A program made the translations under genes and the position numbers. The notes beneath the pieces are model-generated. The model was not told the origin of the DNA. It did no database searches and was given only the letters and a program-made list of their open reading frames with translations. 14,821 nt of DNA from Cytophaga sp051961495 (GTDB lineage: Bacteria; Bacteroidota; Bacteroidia; Cytophagales; Cytophagaceae). Location: assembly GCF_051961495.1 (NCBI RefSeq), contig NZ_JBQCDF010000269.1, forward strand, positions 1 through 14,821, read 5' to 3'. Shown piece by piece: positions 1 to 6,934 of the stretch. Each line of letters begins with the position of its first letter. The first letter of the stretch is position 1.

Positions 1-620
1 CAGGAGCTACAAACGCAACTTATACAGCCACCAAGAATGGTAGCTATACGATATCCGAAGATAACGGCACATGCAACACTACTTCCTCACTGGTAACATT
101 AACAGTCTTAGCTACTCCAATAGCTAATGCCGGAGATGATGTATTTGCAAACCTGGGAGAATCTGTTACACTGAATGGCAGCGGAGGCGGCATATACAGC
201 TGGTCGCCAGGCAGCTCATTAAACAGCCCTTCCGTTGCCAATCCCCATTTGATTGCCACACAAACCACAACTTATACCCTTACAGTAAGCGATGTAAACA
301 ATATGTGCTCCTCTACTGATCAGATGACTGTTTTTGTTGTTGCTCCGATTGTTATACCAAACGTAATTACCGTCAATGGTGATGGAGTTAATGACAACTG
401 GGCAATTTATAATATTGATAAATTCCCGCATGCTGTCATTGATGTATATAACCGCTGGGGAAATATTGTATGGCATACAGAAGGATTTTCAAAAAACTGG
501 GATGGCACCAACTACCGCAACGGACAAGTATTACCTGACGGAACTTATTTCTACATTATCAAACTCAATAACAGTTTGTATAATGAGCCTTATACAGGGT
601 GGGTTGAAATCATTAAATAA
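1..620 (+). CDS. Secreted protein with type IX secretion type B (CHU_C / gliding motility-associated) C-terminal domain, 5' partial
   Basis: This is the 3' end of a larger gene: the reading frame (first full codon at 3) is open from the window edge to the TAA at 618-620. The visible 205 residues begin with beta-rich, Ser/Thr/Asn/Gly-rich Ig/PKD-like sequence, including a segment around 126-340 of the type 'A.AGDD....LGE.VTLNGSG....Y.WSPG...L...'. They end with a roughly 88-residue domain (about 354-617) carrying IPNVITVNGDGVND, then VYNRWGNIVW, NWDGT, LPDGTYFY and a final YTGWVEIIK. That is the classic C-terminal domain recognised by the type IX secretion system in Bacteroidota (TIGR04131/CHU_C), so the protein is probably exported across the outer membrane and held at the surface or released. 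The passenger function is not visible because the N-terminal part lies outside the window. The gene ends at a hairpin shared with the converging gene. Confidence 0.9.
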   Translation, partial: GATNATYTATKNGSYTISEDNGTCNTTSSLVTLTVLATPIANAGDDVFANLGESVTLNGSGGGIYSWSPGSSLNSPSVANPHLIATQTTTYTLTVSDVNNMCSSTDQMTVFVVAPIVIPNVITVNGDGVNDNWAIYNIDKFPHAVIDVYNRWGNIVWHTEGFSKNWDGTNYRNGQVLPDGTYFYIIKLNNSLYNEPYTGWVEIIK

Positions 621-628
621 TAAAAAAC

Positions 629-674
629 AATAAGCCGGATCATACAAAAATAACCATGTATGATCCGGCTTATT
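629..674. terminator. Bidirectional hairpin terminator between converging genes
   Basis: A perfect 18-base-pair inverted repeat (629-646 and 657-674, GC core GCCGGATCATAC) surrounds a 10-base loop. It begins 8 bases after the stop at 618-620 and is flanked by A-rich sequence on the left and T-rich sequence on the right. It can therefore act as a factor-independent terminator in both directions, for the secreted-protein gene and for the opposing AHSA1 gene that ends at 704. Confidence 0.85.
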
Positions 675-703
675 TATACCCATATCTTCGTTGCATGAAG
701 AAA

Positions 704-1144
704 TTATTTCTTTCCTTCCAGGTATTCCTTTAACGATACATTAAGGATATGATCCCAGCCTGCAGCAAAATTAGCTCTTGCGAAATCAGGTTGTTCAGGA
801 AAAGAATCAATATCGGTATGTGTTAACTTTACTGACGTTTGATCTTCTTTGCCAGATAATTCGAACGTCACGTATGATTTTCCTGCGTAACCTTCATACC
901 TCCAGCTATAGGTAAGTTTCTTTTCGGGTATAGCCTCGGTAACTTCACATACATGTACGTATTGAATGCCGTCTTCAGGTCCGCCGGAAAATTGAAACAC
1001 AAACCCTTTCTCGGCTTTAAATTCGGATAAATCAAAATACCACTTTTTCATTTCCTCCTTATCCGTAAGCGCTTTCCATACTTTTGAGGCAGGTGCATTA
1101 AACGTCCTTTCAACAATAACCGGCTGATCTATATTTTTTTCCAT
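704..1144 (-). CDS. AHSA1-type SRPBCC (START-like) domain protein
   Basis: The 146-residue protein consists of a single SRPBCC fold of the activator-of-Hsp90-ATPase (AHSA1) type. Visible signatures are the N-terminal strand VERTFNAPASKVWKALTD (about 11-28), KKWYFD (33-38), GGPEDG (54-59), the central EVTEAIPEKKLTYSWRYEG (67-85) and the C-terminal amphipathic helix starting at GWDHILNVSLKEYL (129-142). The length is usual for the family. These proteins form a hydrophobic pocket that binds small ligands or partner proteins; the name comes from the eukaryotic co-chaperone and does not prove a link to Hsp90. No signal peptide is visible, so it is probably cytoplasmic. It stands alone, divergent from yidC and converging on the secreted-protein gene. 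The ATG at 1144 is chosen because the conserved first strand starts just after it. No Shine-Dalgarno sequence is visible, as is usual in this phylum. Confidence 0.85.
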   Translation of the reverse strand: MEKNIDQPVIVERTFNAPASKVWKALTDKEEMKKWYFDLSEFKAEKGFVFQFSGGPEDGIQYVHVCEVTEAIPEKKLTYSWRYEGYAGKSYVTFELSGKEDQTSVKLTHTDIDSFPEQPDFARANFAAGWDHILNVSLKEYLEGKK

Positions 1145-1254
1145 AGGATTAAATTTTAAGTTGTTTCCATTCGTCTTAATAAATTATAAAAAATACACGG
1201 TATATATGTTATACAATACACCGAAAATTCACCTGATCCAAACCATTCAAAATG

Positions 1255-1262
1255 CAAATCTA
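1255..1262 (-). promoter_or_regulatory. Possible -7 promoter element for the AHSA1 gene
   Basis: Read on the - strand this is TAGATTTG, which fits the Bacteroidota -7 consensus TAnnTTTG. It would give a leader of roughly 100 bases. No good -33 TTG lies at the usual distance, so the call is weak. It sits between the arms of an imperfect inverted repeat. Confidence 0.3.
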
Positions 1263-1410
1263 CCCTGGTTCAAATCAGGCTTATTGTATTTTACCTGTAT
1301 CGTAAAAACATGGATCTGTAAAAACAAAAATCTCATTATCAAAATATTACATTTAACCAGCCGGACTATATTTTATCTGAACTGAAGAACACATTTCATA
1401 TATAAAATGG

Positions 1411-1418
1411 TATCTTTG
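1411..1418 (+). promoter_or_regulatory. Probable -7 promoter element of yidC
   Basis: TATCTTTG matches the TAnnTTTG consensus recognised by the primary sigma factor of Bacteroidota and lies 34 bases before the yidC ATG. The same eight bases occur upstream of parA (3745-3752). A clear -33 TTG is not seen. Confidence 0.55.
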
Positions 1419-1452
1419 CAGGGTTTTAAAGATAACACTACTAAAATTACTA

Positions 1453-3309
1453 ATGGATAAGAATCAGATTATAGGTATTTCCTTAATTACCTTATTGATG
1501 TTTGGCTATTTCGGCTTTATGTCAACACAAACTCCGGAAACACCTGTTGCAACACCTCCTGCAATTACTCAAACCATTCAAAAAGATACTGCAGCAGCTC
1601 ATTCGGCACAGGCCGATACGGCGCTTAAGGCCCAGAACCAGAGAGAATACGGCGACTTCGCTGCTGCCATGACCGGTGAAGCAAAAGAGTATAAACTAGA
1701 AAACAAAGATGTAGTTGTAACGCTTTCAACAAAGGGCGGTACGATCAAATCTGTATTACTTAAAAACTATTCTACCTGGGATAAAAAGCAATTGTTTTTA
1801 TTCAATGAAGAAAACAATCAGTTGTCTCTTATCATAAATACAAACCGAAAACCTGTAGACCTGTATAAATTATATTATGCCGGTTATGAAACCAAAGCAG
1901 GCGACAAACAGGTATTGACGTTTAAAACAGATGCCGGCAATGGCAAAACCATTGAGCATACATATACTTTAGGAGCAGAAGGCTTCACCGTGGATTATAA
2001 TCTGAAAGCATCCGGATTTGGCTCGGAGCTTCCGAACCTGCCGTTAACACTTGATTGGAGAGAGCAGGTTGAACGTATTGAATACGATGCGAAACTGGCC
2101 CGTGATAAATCAACGGTAAATTTCATGCAGGCCGAAGATGGCTTTGATGATTTAACTGAAGCATCTAAAGACAGAGAAACAGAAACCATTTCCAACGTTC
2201 AATGGATTTCTTTAAAACAAAAATTCTTCAACAGTGGTTTTATTGTGCGCGAAGGAAGCGCTATTCCTTCTGCAACGGTTACTTCTTATCCGATGTACAG
2301 CGCAGTTCCAAATGCACCTGCGAATTCAGAAAAATTTATCAAGTCGCTTGAAGCCCAGGTACAGCTTCCATTGGAAGGTGTATTGACTGGTAAGGCTTCT
2401 TATTCTTTCTATTTCGGACCAAACGATTTCAAAATCTGTAAAAAAGTTGCTGAAGGATATCATAAGAACGTAAACCTGGGCTGGCCATTGATCAGCTGGA
2501 TCAACCGCTTTGTGGTAATCCCGGTATTTGACGGCTTGAAAGGTGTATTCAGCAGCTTTGGATTAATCATTGTCATTCTTGTGTTGTTGATCAAGGCGGT
2601 ATTATTACCGTTGTCTTACAAATCATTTGTTTCAATGGCAAAAATGAAAGCATTGAAACCTGAACTGGATGAATTGAAGGCAAAACACGGAGATGACCAG
2701 CAGGCGATCCAGATGGAGCAGATGCAGGTATATAAGCAATTCGGCATTAACCCGTTGAGCGGCTGTATCCCGGTATTGCTTCAGATGCCAATCCTACTTG
2801 CGATGTTCAGCTTTTTCCCGAATGCGATTGACCTCCGCGGTGAATCGTTATGGTGGGCAACCGATTTATCAAGCTATGATGAGTTTGCAAAACTACCATT
2901 TGAAATTCCTTTCTATGGGTCACATGTAAGTATGTTCACCTTACTAATGACTATCTCTACTCTTGTTTATACCTGGGTAAATAACCAGGTAAGTACGGTA
3001 ACCGGTCCGATGAAATACATGTCATACGCCATGCCGATCATCTTCTTATTTGTATTAAACTCCTTCCCTGCCGGTTTAAGTTTCTACTACTTTGTTTCAA
3101 ACTTAGTAACCATTGCTCAGCAGTTAGTGATCCGTCGTTTTGTAGATGAAGGTCAGCTGCGTTTACAATTAGAAGCTGCAAGAGACCGGAACTTAAGCGG
3201 GGATGCTTCAGGTGCTCCTAAAAAGAACCGTTTTATGGCCCGTATGGAAGAAGCCATGAAACAAAGAGAGCAGCAACAGCAGTTCAAGAATAACACCAAG
3301 AAAAAATAA
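1453..3309 (+). CDS. yidC: Membrane protein insertase YidC (Oxa1/YidC/Alb3 family)
   Basis: YidC inserts and folds inner-membrane proteins, alone or with SecYEG. The 618-residue length and layout are those of the Gram-negative type. There is an N-terminal membrane anchor (about 4-23), a low-complexity Pro/Thr/Ala/Gln linker, a periplasmic beta-sandwich domain (about 75-335) and the conserved five-helix core from about residue 345. In the core one sees GWPLISWINRFVVIPVFDGL, SMAKMKALKPELDELKAKHGDD with the cytoplasmic hairpin, INPLSGCIPVLLQMPILLAMF, MPIIFLFVLNSFPAGLSFYYFVSNLVTIAQQ and a basic, Gln-rich, probably cytoplasmic tail. The hydrophilic-groove position that is Arg366 in E. coli appears to be Lys381 (LLIKAVLLPL). 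No Shine-Dalgarno sequence precedes the ATG. The gene is monocistronic by its own promoter and terminator, and lies upstream of parAB. Confidence 0.97.
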   Translation: MDKNQIIGISLITLLMFGYFGFMSTQTPETPVATPPAITQTIQKDTAAAHSAQADTALKAQNQREYGDFAAAMTGEAKEYKLENKDVVVTLSTKGGTIKSVLLKNYSTWDKKQLFLFNEENNQLSLIINTNRKPVDLYKLYYAGYETKAGDKQVLTFKTDAGNGKTIEHTYTLGAEGFTVDYNLKASGFGSELPNLPLTLDWREQVERIEYDAKLARDKSTVNFMQAEDGFDDLTEASKDRETETISNVQWISLKQKFFNSGFIVREGSAIPSATVTSYPMYSAVPNAPANSEKFIKSLEAQVQLPLEGVLTGKASYSFYFGPNDFKICKKVAEGYHKNVNLGWPLISWINRFVVIPVFDGLKGVFSSFGLIIVILVLLIKAVLLPLSYKSFVSMAKMKALKPELDELKAKHGDDQQAIQMEQMQVYKQFGINPLSGCIPVLLQMPILLAMFSFFPNAIDLRGESLWWATDLSSYDEFAKLPFEIPFYGSHVSMFTLLMTISTLVYTWVNNQVSTVTGPMKYMSYAMPIIFLFVLNSFPAGLSFYYFVSNLVTIAQQLVIRRFVDEGQLRLQLEAARDRNLSGDASGAPKKNRFMARMEEAMKQREQQQQFKNNTKKK

Positions 3310-3310
3310 G

Positions 3311-3373
3311 TAACTAGGTACTAGGCGATAGATACTAGAAAGTACGGAGTACATAGTACAAAGACGATAAGTC
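3311..3373. repeat. Degenerate 7-base tandem repeat after yidC
   Basis: Starting one base after the yidC stop codon the sequence divides into nine consecutive 7-base units: TAACTAG, GTACTAG, GCGATAG, ATACTAG, AAAGTAC, GGAGTAC, ATAGTAC, AAAGACG, ATAAGTC. The first four follow nnACTAG and the next three nnAGTAC; A dominates position 3 in all. The block ends three bases before the terminator stem. Confidence 0.8.
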
Positions 3374-3376
3374 AAA

Positions 3377-3417
3377 AAAGGCCAAAGGATATCTATTGAT
3401 GATGTTCTTTGGCTTTT
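3377..3417 (+). terminator. Terminator of yidC
   Basis: AAAGGCCAAAG (3377-3387) pairs with CTTTGGCTTTT (3407-3417), giving an 11-base-pair stem with one G-U pair and a 19-base loop. The right arm ends in four T residues and further T-rich sequence follows. It lies about 70 bases after the yidC stop, beyond the heptamer block. Confidence 0.65.
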
Positions 3418-3497
3418 ACTTTATAAATTGCTGATTATATAATGTGACTGTATGAAATGCGACAATTCTTCCAATTAAGAAAGGTCCGGCTTCATTG

Positions 3498-3517
3498 CCG
3501 TTGTCTTTAGACAACGG
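3498..3517. repeat. Short perfect inverted repeat upstream of parA
   Basis: CCGTTGTCT (3498-3506) and AGACAACGG (3509-3517) are perfect inverse copies separated by two bases. A second possible stem, CGGC (3487-3490) with GCCG (3497-3500), shares bases with it, so only one of the two can form. It could be a terminator, operator or transcript structure; its role is not evident. Confidence 0.5.
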
Positions 3518-3671
3518 TTTAAGCACATCAGTAAAACTTTGTGACAGATATCAGCTCTATCCGGAAATTAAAATCCTTTTTTGCAGTGTCATTCTTCAAA
3601 TGTTGGTATGTTTGATAAACATTCAGGCTAAATCGTTATCAGCATGCCGATTACGTATCTGCATCCACATG

Positions 3672-3680
3672 TTATCCACA
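3672..3680 (+). promoter_or_regulatory. Consensus DnaA-box-like site upstream of parA
   Basis: TTATCCACA is a perfect match to the E. coli DnaA-box consensus TTATnCACA. Related TTATC-containing words lie nearby: TTATCAAAC on the - strand (3610-3618), TTATCAGCA (3636-3644) and TTATCAAGA on the - strand (3686-3694). They lie within a roughly 85-base AT-rich stretch. Whether DnaA binds here is unknown, and single matches occur by chance at this rate (another is at 9477-9485). Confidence 0.4.
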
Positions 3681-3744
3681 TTTACTCTTGATAACAATAG
3701 GGTAACTTCGAACTTCGACACCCATCCGCTATCTAATAAGATGT

Positions 3745-3752
3745 TATCTTTG
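3745..3752 (+). promoter_or_regulatory. Probable -7 promoter element of the parA operon
   Basis: TATCTTTG matches TAnnTTTG and is identical to the element in front of yidC. It would start a transcript about 50 bases before the parA ATG. A clear -33 TTG is not seen. Confidence 0.55.
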
Positions 3753-3811
3753 TATAATCTGAAATAATAAAAAACCGGGATTTCGTTTAATTCTAAACAG
3801 TTTCAAATTTT

Positions 3812-4588
3812 ATGGGTAAAATCATTGCGATTGCGAATCAGAAAGGCGGCGTTGGTAAAACAACTACTGCGATCAATTTAGCGGCTAGCTTGGCGGCGCT
3901 GGAGCATAAAACGCTTTTAGTTGATGCAGATCCACAGGCAAACTCTTCTTCCGGGTTAAGTATCAACCCAAGAGACGTTGAACGTGGTATTTATGATTGT
4001 ATGGTGGAAGGATTCGACCCTGCGGAATTAATTATTCAAACGGAAATCAATCACCTGGATTTATTACCTTCTCACATTGACCTTGCCGGTGCGGAAATCG
4101 AATTGATTAACCTGGAAGAAAGAGAATTCAGAATGAAAAACACCTTGGCTAAAATCAAGGACCAATATGAATTCATCATCCTGGATTGTTCTCCTTCATT
4201 GGGTTTAATCACCGTTAACGCGTTAACAGCTGCAGATTCTGTATTGATTCCGGTACAATGCGAATATTTCGCCCTTGAAGGAATCGGTAAATTATTGTCT
4301 ACCATTGAAATTATCCAGGAGCATCTGAATCCGGAACTGCGTATCGAAGGCGTTCTGATGACCATGTTTGATTCACGTATGCGTTTATCAAACCAGGTAG
4401 TAGATGAAGTTAAAAAACATTTCGAAGAATTGATCTTTGAAACACTTATTCCAAGAAATATCCGTTTAAGTGAAGCTCCTTCATTCGGTTTGCCTGTTAT
4501 TGCGCATGATGCTGAAAGCAAAGGCGCCCAGAGTTATATGAGCCTTGCACAGGAAGTATTGGTTCGTAATGGCATTGTAGTGGCATAA
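3812..4588 (+). CDS. parA: Chromosome partitioning ATPase ParA (Soj)
   Basis: ParA is the Walker-type ATPase that binds DNA non-specifically as an ATP dimer and, together with ParB bound at parS sites, segregates the chromosome. The 258-residue protein has the deviant Walker A motif KGGVGKTT (11-18) with the signature Lys11, the Walker A' segment LLVDADPQAN (35-44) and Walker B IILDCSP (122-128) with Asp125. The RNIRLSEAPSFGLP motif (215-228) is typical of Soj/ParA. The length is that of chromosomal ParA without the N-terminal HTH of plasmid ParA. The ATG at 3812 places the P-loop at the usual distance. parB follows after 22 bases, giving a parAB operon. The spacer in front carries the probable promoter and DnaA-box-like words. 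Confidence 0.96.
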   Translation: MGKIIAIANQKGGVGKTTTAINLAASLAALEHKTLLVDADPQANSSSGLSINPRDVERGIYDCMVEGFDPAELIIQTEINHLDLLPSHIDLAGAEIELINLEEREFRMKNTLAKIKDQYEFIILDCSPSLGLITVNALTAADSVLIPVQCEYFALEGIGKLLSTIEIIQEHLNPELRIEGVLMTMFDSRMRLSNQVVDEVKKHFEELIFETLIPRNIRLSEAPSFGLPVIAHDAESKGAQSYMSLAQEVLVRNGIVVA

Positions 4589-4600
4589 GGTTTAAAGAGC

Positions 4601-4606
4601 AAAGGA
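4601..4606 (+). promoter_or_regulatory. Shine-Dalgarno-like site of parB
   Basis: AAAGGA lies four bases before the parB ATG, inside the 22-base parA-parB spacer. It is the only clear purine-rich ribosome-binding sequence I see among the genes in this window and supports the chosen start. Confidence 0.45.
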
Positions 4607-4610
4607 TAGA

Positions 4611-5543
4611 ATGAGTACCAACAACAATAATAATTTAAAAAGAAATGCATTGGGCCGTGGTTTAGGCGCCTTGTTAAAGGATGCAGATTCAGTAAAAGGC
4701 AAAGCTGCCTCTGCTGAAACTGCCGCTGCTGTAACAAGCAACCTGAATGAAATTCCCGTTGACCAGATAGAAGTAAACAACTATCAGCCGCGTTCTCATT
4801 TCAATGACGAAGCTTTAAAGGAATTATCCGAATCCATAAAAATACAGGGTATTATCCAGCCGATCACAGTTCGACAACTATCACCTACAGCCTATCAGCT
4901 GATTTCCGGTGAACGTCGTTTACGTGCATCCAAACTGGCTGGCTTAACAAAAATACCTGCTTACATCCGCACAGCCAACGACCAGCAGATGCTGGAAATG
5001 GCCCTGATCGAAAACATTCAGCGTGAAAACCTGAACCCTATTGAGATCGCGATCAGTTACCAGCGCATGATTACAGAGTGTAATTTAAAGCAGGAAGAAC
5101 TGGGCGACCGCGTTGGGAAAAACCGTTCAACGGTTACCAATTATGTGCGTTTGCTAAAACTTCCACCGGATGTGCAGGTTGCGCTTAGAGATAACATCAT
5201 CTCCATGGGCCACGCCCGCACCATCATCAACCTGGAAAATGTTGAACAGCAGTTGTATGTATTGAATAAAATCAAAAGTGAAGAATTATCTGTTCGTGCC
5301 GTGGAAGAACTGGTACGCAACATGCAGAACAGAACTACAGCACCTGCTGCCGATGGCAAAACTGCTGCAGCAAAACCTTCTACCGCTGCCAATGCAGAAA
5401 TTACAAGCTTACAGAATAAATTAACCTCTCATTTCGGCACGAAGATCCAGGTTAAGAGCGACAAACAGTTCAAAGGTGAAATTAAAATTCCTTTTGTATC
5501 TGCAGAAGACTTAAACAGGATCTTAGAGATATTGAATTTCTAA
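4611..5543 (+). CDS. parB: Chromosome partitioning protein ParB (Spo0J)
   Basis: ParB is the CTP-dependent clamp that loads on parS and spreads along DNA. The 310-residue protein has the parts in the usual order. An N-terminal ParA-stimulating motif LGRGLGALL (14-22) is followed by a variable Ala-rich linker. The N-terminal CTP-binding domain shows QPRSHFNDEALKELSESI (59-76), GIIQPITVR (80-88), the GERR motif (100-103) and ENIQREN (134-140). A helix-turn-helix for parS binding follows (about 159-181, LKQEELGDRVGKNRSTVTNYV). After an Ala/Thr/Pro-rich linker (about 241-262) comes the C-terminal dimerisation domain. The stop overlaps the next ATG (TAATG), so the DUF5683 gene is probably translationally coupled. 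I see no parS palindrome around CACGTG in the window. Confidence 0.96.
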   Translation: MSTNNNNNLKRNALGRGLGALLKDADSVKGKAASAETAAAVTSNLNEIPVDQIEVNNYQPRSHFNDEALKELSESIKIQGIIQPITVRQLSPTAYQLISGERRLRASKLAGLTKIPAYIRTANDQQMLEMALIENIQRENLNPIEIAISYQRMITECNLKQEELGDRVGKNRSTVTNYVRLLKLPPDVQVALRDNIISMGHARTIINLENVEQQLYVLNKIKSEELSVRAVEELVRNMQNRTTAPAADGKTAAAKPSTAANAEITSLQNKLTSHFGTKIQVKSDKQFKGEIKIPFVSAEDLNRILEILNF

Positions 5544-6163
5544 TGAAACTCATTTCATTCGTATTATTTTTATTCCTTACTGTGGCTGCTGTACCCACGT
5601 TGGCTCAGCAGCCACAGCAAACTGTACCGGTTCCATCAGATACCATCGAACCTCCGCCTACCAAACAGGAACTAGCCAATAAAAAGATTATGAACCGCGA
5701 GCCCAATAAGGCTGCATTATTCTCTGCTGTCATCCCCGGTTCCGGCCAGATTTACAACAAAAAATACTGGAAAACCCCGATCATATGGGTTGGTTTGGGA
5801 GTAACGGCCTATCTTGGACATGATTACTTCATGAGACTCGGCGAATTTTCTAAAGCAGCTAAAATGGCAGAAAATAATGAAGATCGTAGTTGGTTGGATA
5901 ATAATTACCACGGCTATAACCTGCAAACTTTATCGGCAACTCAATTAAACACACTAAGCGACGATGCCCGCAGGTACATGTATATGAATATCCTTATTTT
6001 CTCAGGAATCTATGCCCTCAATATTGTGGATGCTTACGTGGATGCCCACCTGAAGGAGTTTGACGTGAATGAGAACCTGAGCTTTAAGGTCAAGCCACTT
6101 TTTTATGCGACGAATTATTCCCATCTTGCAACAGGTTTAACCCTTTCTTTAAGGCTTAAATAA
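5543..6163 (+). CDS. DUF5683 family envelope protein
   Basis: The 206-residue protein starts with a clear signal peptide (hydrophobic 3-18, likely cleavage after TLA at 19-21), followed by a Pro/Thr-rich stretch. The DUF5683 signature is N..PNKAALFSAVIPGSGQIYNKKYWKTPIIW (about 51-82), with the PGxGQxYN core resembling the TM2-domain motif. Hydrophobic segments lie at about 78-92 and 148-163. The end, YSHLATGLTLSLRLK, looks like a beta strand of an outer-membrane or periplasmic protein. The biochemical role of the family is unknown. The start codon shares one base with the parB stop, and the gene sits in parAB-dapB-lepB order, an arrangement I recall from other Bacteroidota. That suggests co-expression with segregation and envelope genes but does not reveal the function. 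Confidence 0.85.
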   Translation: MKLISFVLFLFLTVAAVPTLAQQPQQTVPVPSDTIEPPPTKQELANKKIMNREPNKAALFSAVIPGSGQIYNKKYWKTPIIWVGLGVTAYLGHDYFMRLGEFSKAAKMAENNEDRSWLDNNYHGYNLQTLSATQLNTLSDDARRYMYMNILIFSGIYALNIVDAYVDAHLKEFDVNENLSFKVKPLFYATNYSHLATGLTLSLRLK

Positions 6164-6212
6164 CCGGATTACTACCTAAGTTTTACATTACAATTAAATA
6201 CCCTACTCACCT

Positions 6213-6932
6213 ATGAGAATTGCATTAATAGGTTATGGAAAAATGGGCAAAACGATTGAGCGTATTGCCATAGAAAGAGGTCACACCATTTCTGCTATCA
6301 TTGATGTTCATAACAAAGAAGAAATTAAAAACCTAAATGGCCAAATTGCTGATGTTGCAATCGAATTTTCACAACCTGAAAGTGCGTTCTCAAATATCAG
6401 CCACTGTCTTGAAAATAATTTACCGATCGTTTCGGGTACTACCGGCTGGTTGAAAAAGAAACCGGTACTGGACGAGATCTGCCGTCAGAACAATGGTTCT
6501 TTTTTCTATGCTTCGAATTACAGCATCGGCGTGAATATTTTCTTCCACCTGAATAAAATACTTGCAGGCCTGATGAAAAAATTCCCTGATTATGCAGTGT
6601 CAATGGAAGAGATCCACCATACAGAAAAGAAAGATGCGCCAAGCGGTACTGCTATTACCTTAGCGGAAGGCCTGATGAGCCAGAACTCTTCTAAAACAAA
6701 ATGGGTGAACCAGGAATCTGAAAACGATGACGAACTGGAAATCATCTCCAAACGTATCGACGATGTGCCGGGTACACACACAGTGTTTTATGACTCTCCT
6801 ATTGATACAATCGAAATCAAACATACTGCACACAGCAGAGAAGGTTTTGCTCAAGGCGCTGTTATGGCTGCTGAATGGACCGCAAAAAACCGCGGTGTGT
6901 TTGGCATGAATGATCTGCTAAAAATCAGTTAA
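6213..6932 (+). CDS. dapB: 4-hydroxy-tetrahydrodipicolinate reductase
   Basis: DapB reduces the dihydrodipicolinate precursor with NAD(P)H in the diaminopimelate/lysine pathway, supplying cell-wall cross-links and lysine. The 239-residue protein has the N-terminal Rossmann motif IGYGKMGKTI (6-15), the SGTTGW loop (74-79) and the catalytic segment HHTEKKDAPSGTA (135-147), where His135 and Lys139 correspond to E. coli His159 and Lys163. The substrate-binding Ser-Gly-Thr (144-146) and a C-terminal HTAHSREGFAQGA...A.W (204-222) are also present. It is slightly shorter than the E. coli enzyme, as is common in Bacteroidota. Forty-nine bases separate it from the DUF5683 gene, and lepB starts only two bases after its stop, so dapB and lepB are co-transcribed. 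Confidence 0.96.
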   Translation: MRIALIGYGKMGKTIERIAIERGHTISAIIDVHNKEEIKNLNGQIADVAIEFSQPESAFSNISHCLENNLPIVSGTTGWLKKKPVLDEICRQNNGSFFYASNYSIGVNIFFHLNKILAGLMKKFPDYAVSMEEIHHTEKKDAPSGTAITLAEGLMSQNSSKTKWVNQESENDDELEIISKRIDDVPGTHTVFYDSPIDTIEIKHTAHSREGFAQGAVMAAEWTAKNRGVFGMNDLLKIS

Positions 6933-6934
6933 GC

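Larger units (their letters stand above)
1145..1452. other. Divergent intergenic region between the AHSA1 gene and yidC
   Basis: These 308 bases are AT-rich and hold no convincing gene. A 74-codon open frame on the + strand (1161-1385) has no recognisable domain and a low-complexity Ile/Leu/Lys composition. The region contains a promoter-like element for yidC (1411-1418), a weaker candidate for the AHSA1 gene (1255-1262, - strand) and an imperfect inverted repeat (1232-1244 with 1267-1279, three mismatches) that surrounds the weaker candidate and could be an operator. Confidence 0.6.
3310..3811. other. 502-base gene-free spacer between yidC and parA
   Basis: The spacer holds, in order: a 7-base-periodic repeat (3311-3373), a terminator hairpin for yidC (3377-3417), a compact perfect inverted repeat (3498-3517), a cluster of TTATC words including a perfect DnaA-box consensus (3610-3694), an exact tandem duplication AACTTCG (3704-3717) and the parA promoter element (3745-3752). 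A 90-codon open frame (3495-3767) covers these elements but has no recognisable domain, and I do not call it a gene. Nothing resembling a tRNA or a known riboswitch is visible. Confidence 0.6.

Noticed and set aside
1161..1385. 74-codon open frame upstream of yidC on the + strand
   Set aside because: No recognisable domain, low-complexity composition, and it covers the divergent promoter region, so it is most likely chance.
3495..3767. 90-codon open frame between yidC and parA
   Set aside because: It overlaps an inverted repeat, the DnaA-box-like words and the parA promoter element, and has no family resemblance.
4072..4521. 149-codon antisense open frame inside parA
   Set aside because: Shadow of the ParA coding frame; no domain is visible.
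3812..5543. parS site near parAB
   Set aside because: I looked for a palindrome around CACGTG of the parS type and found none in the window; the site may lie elsewhere.
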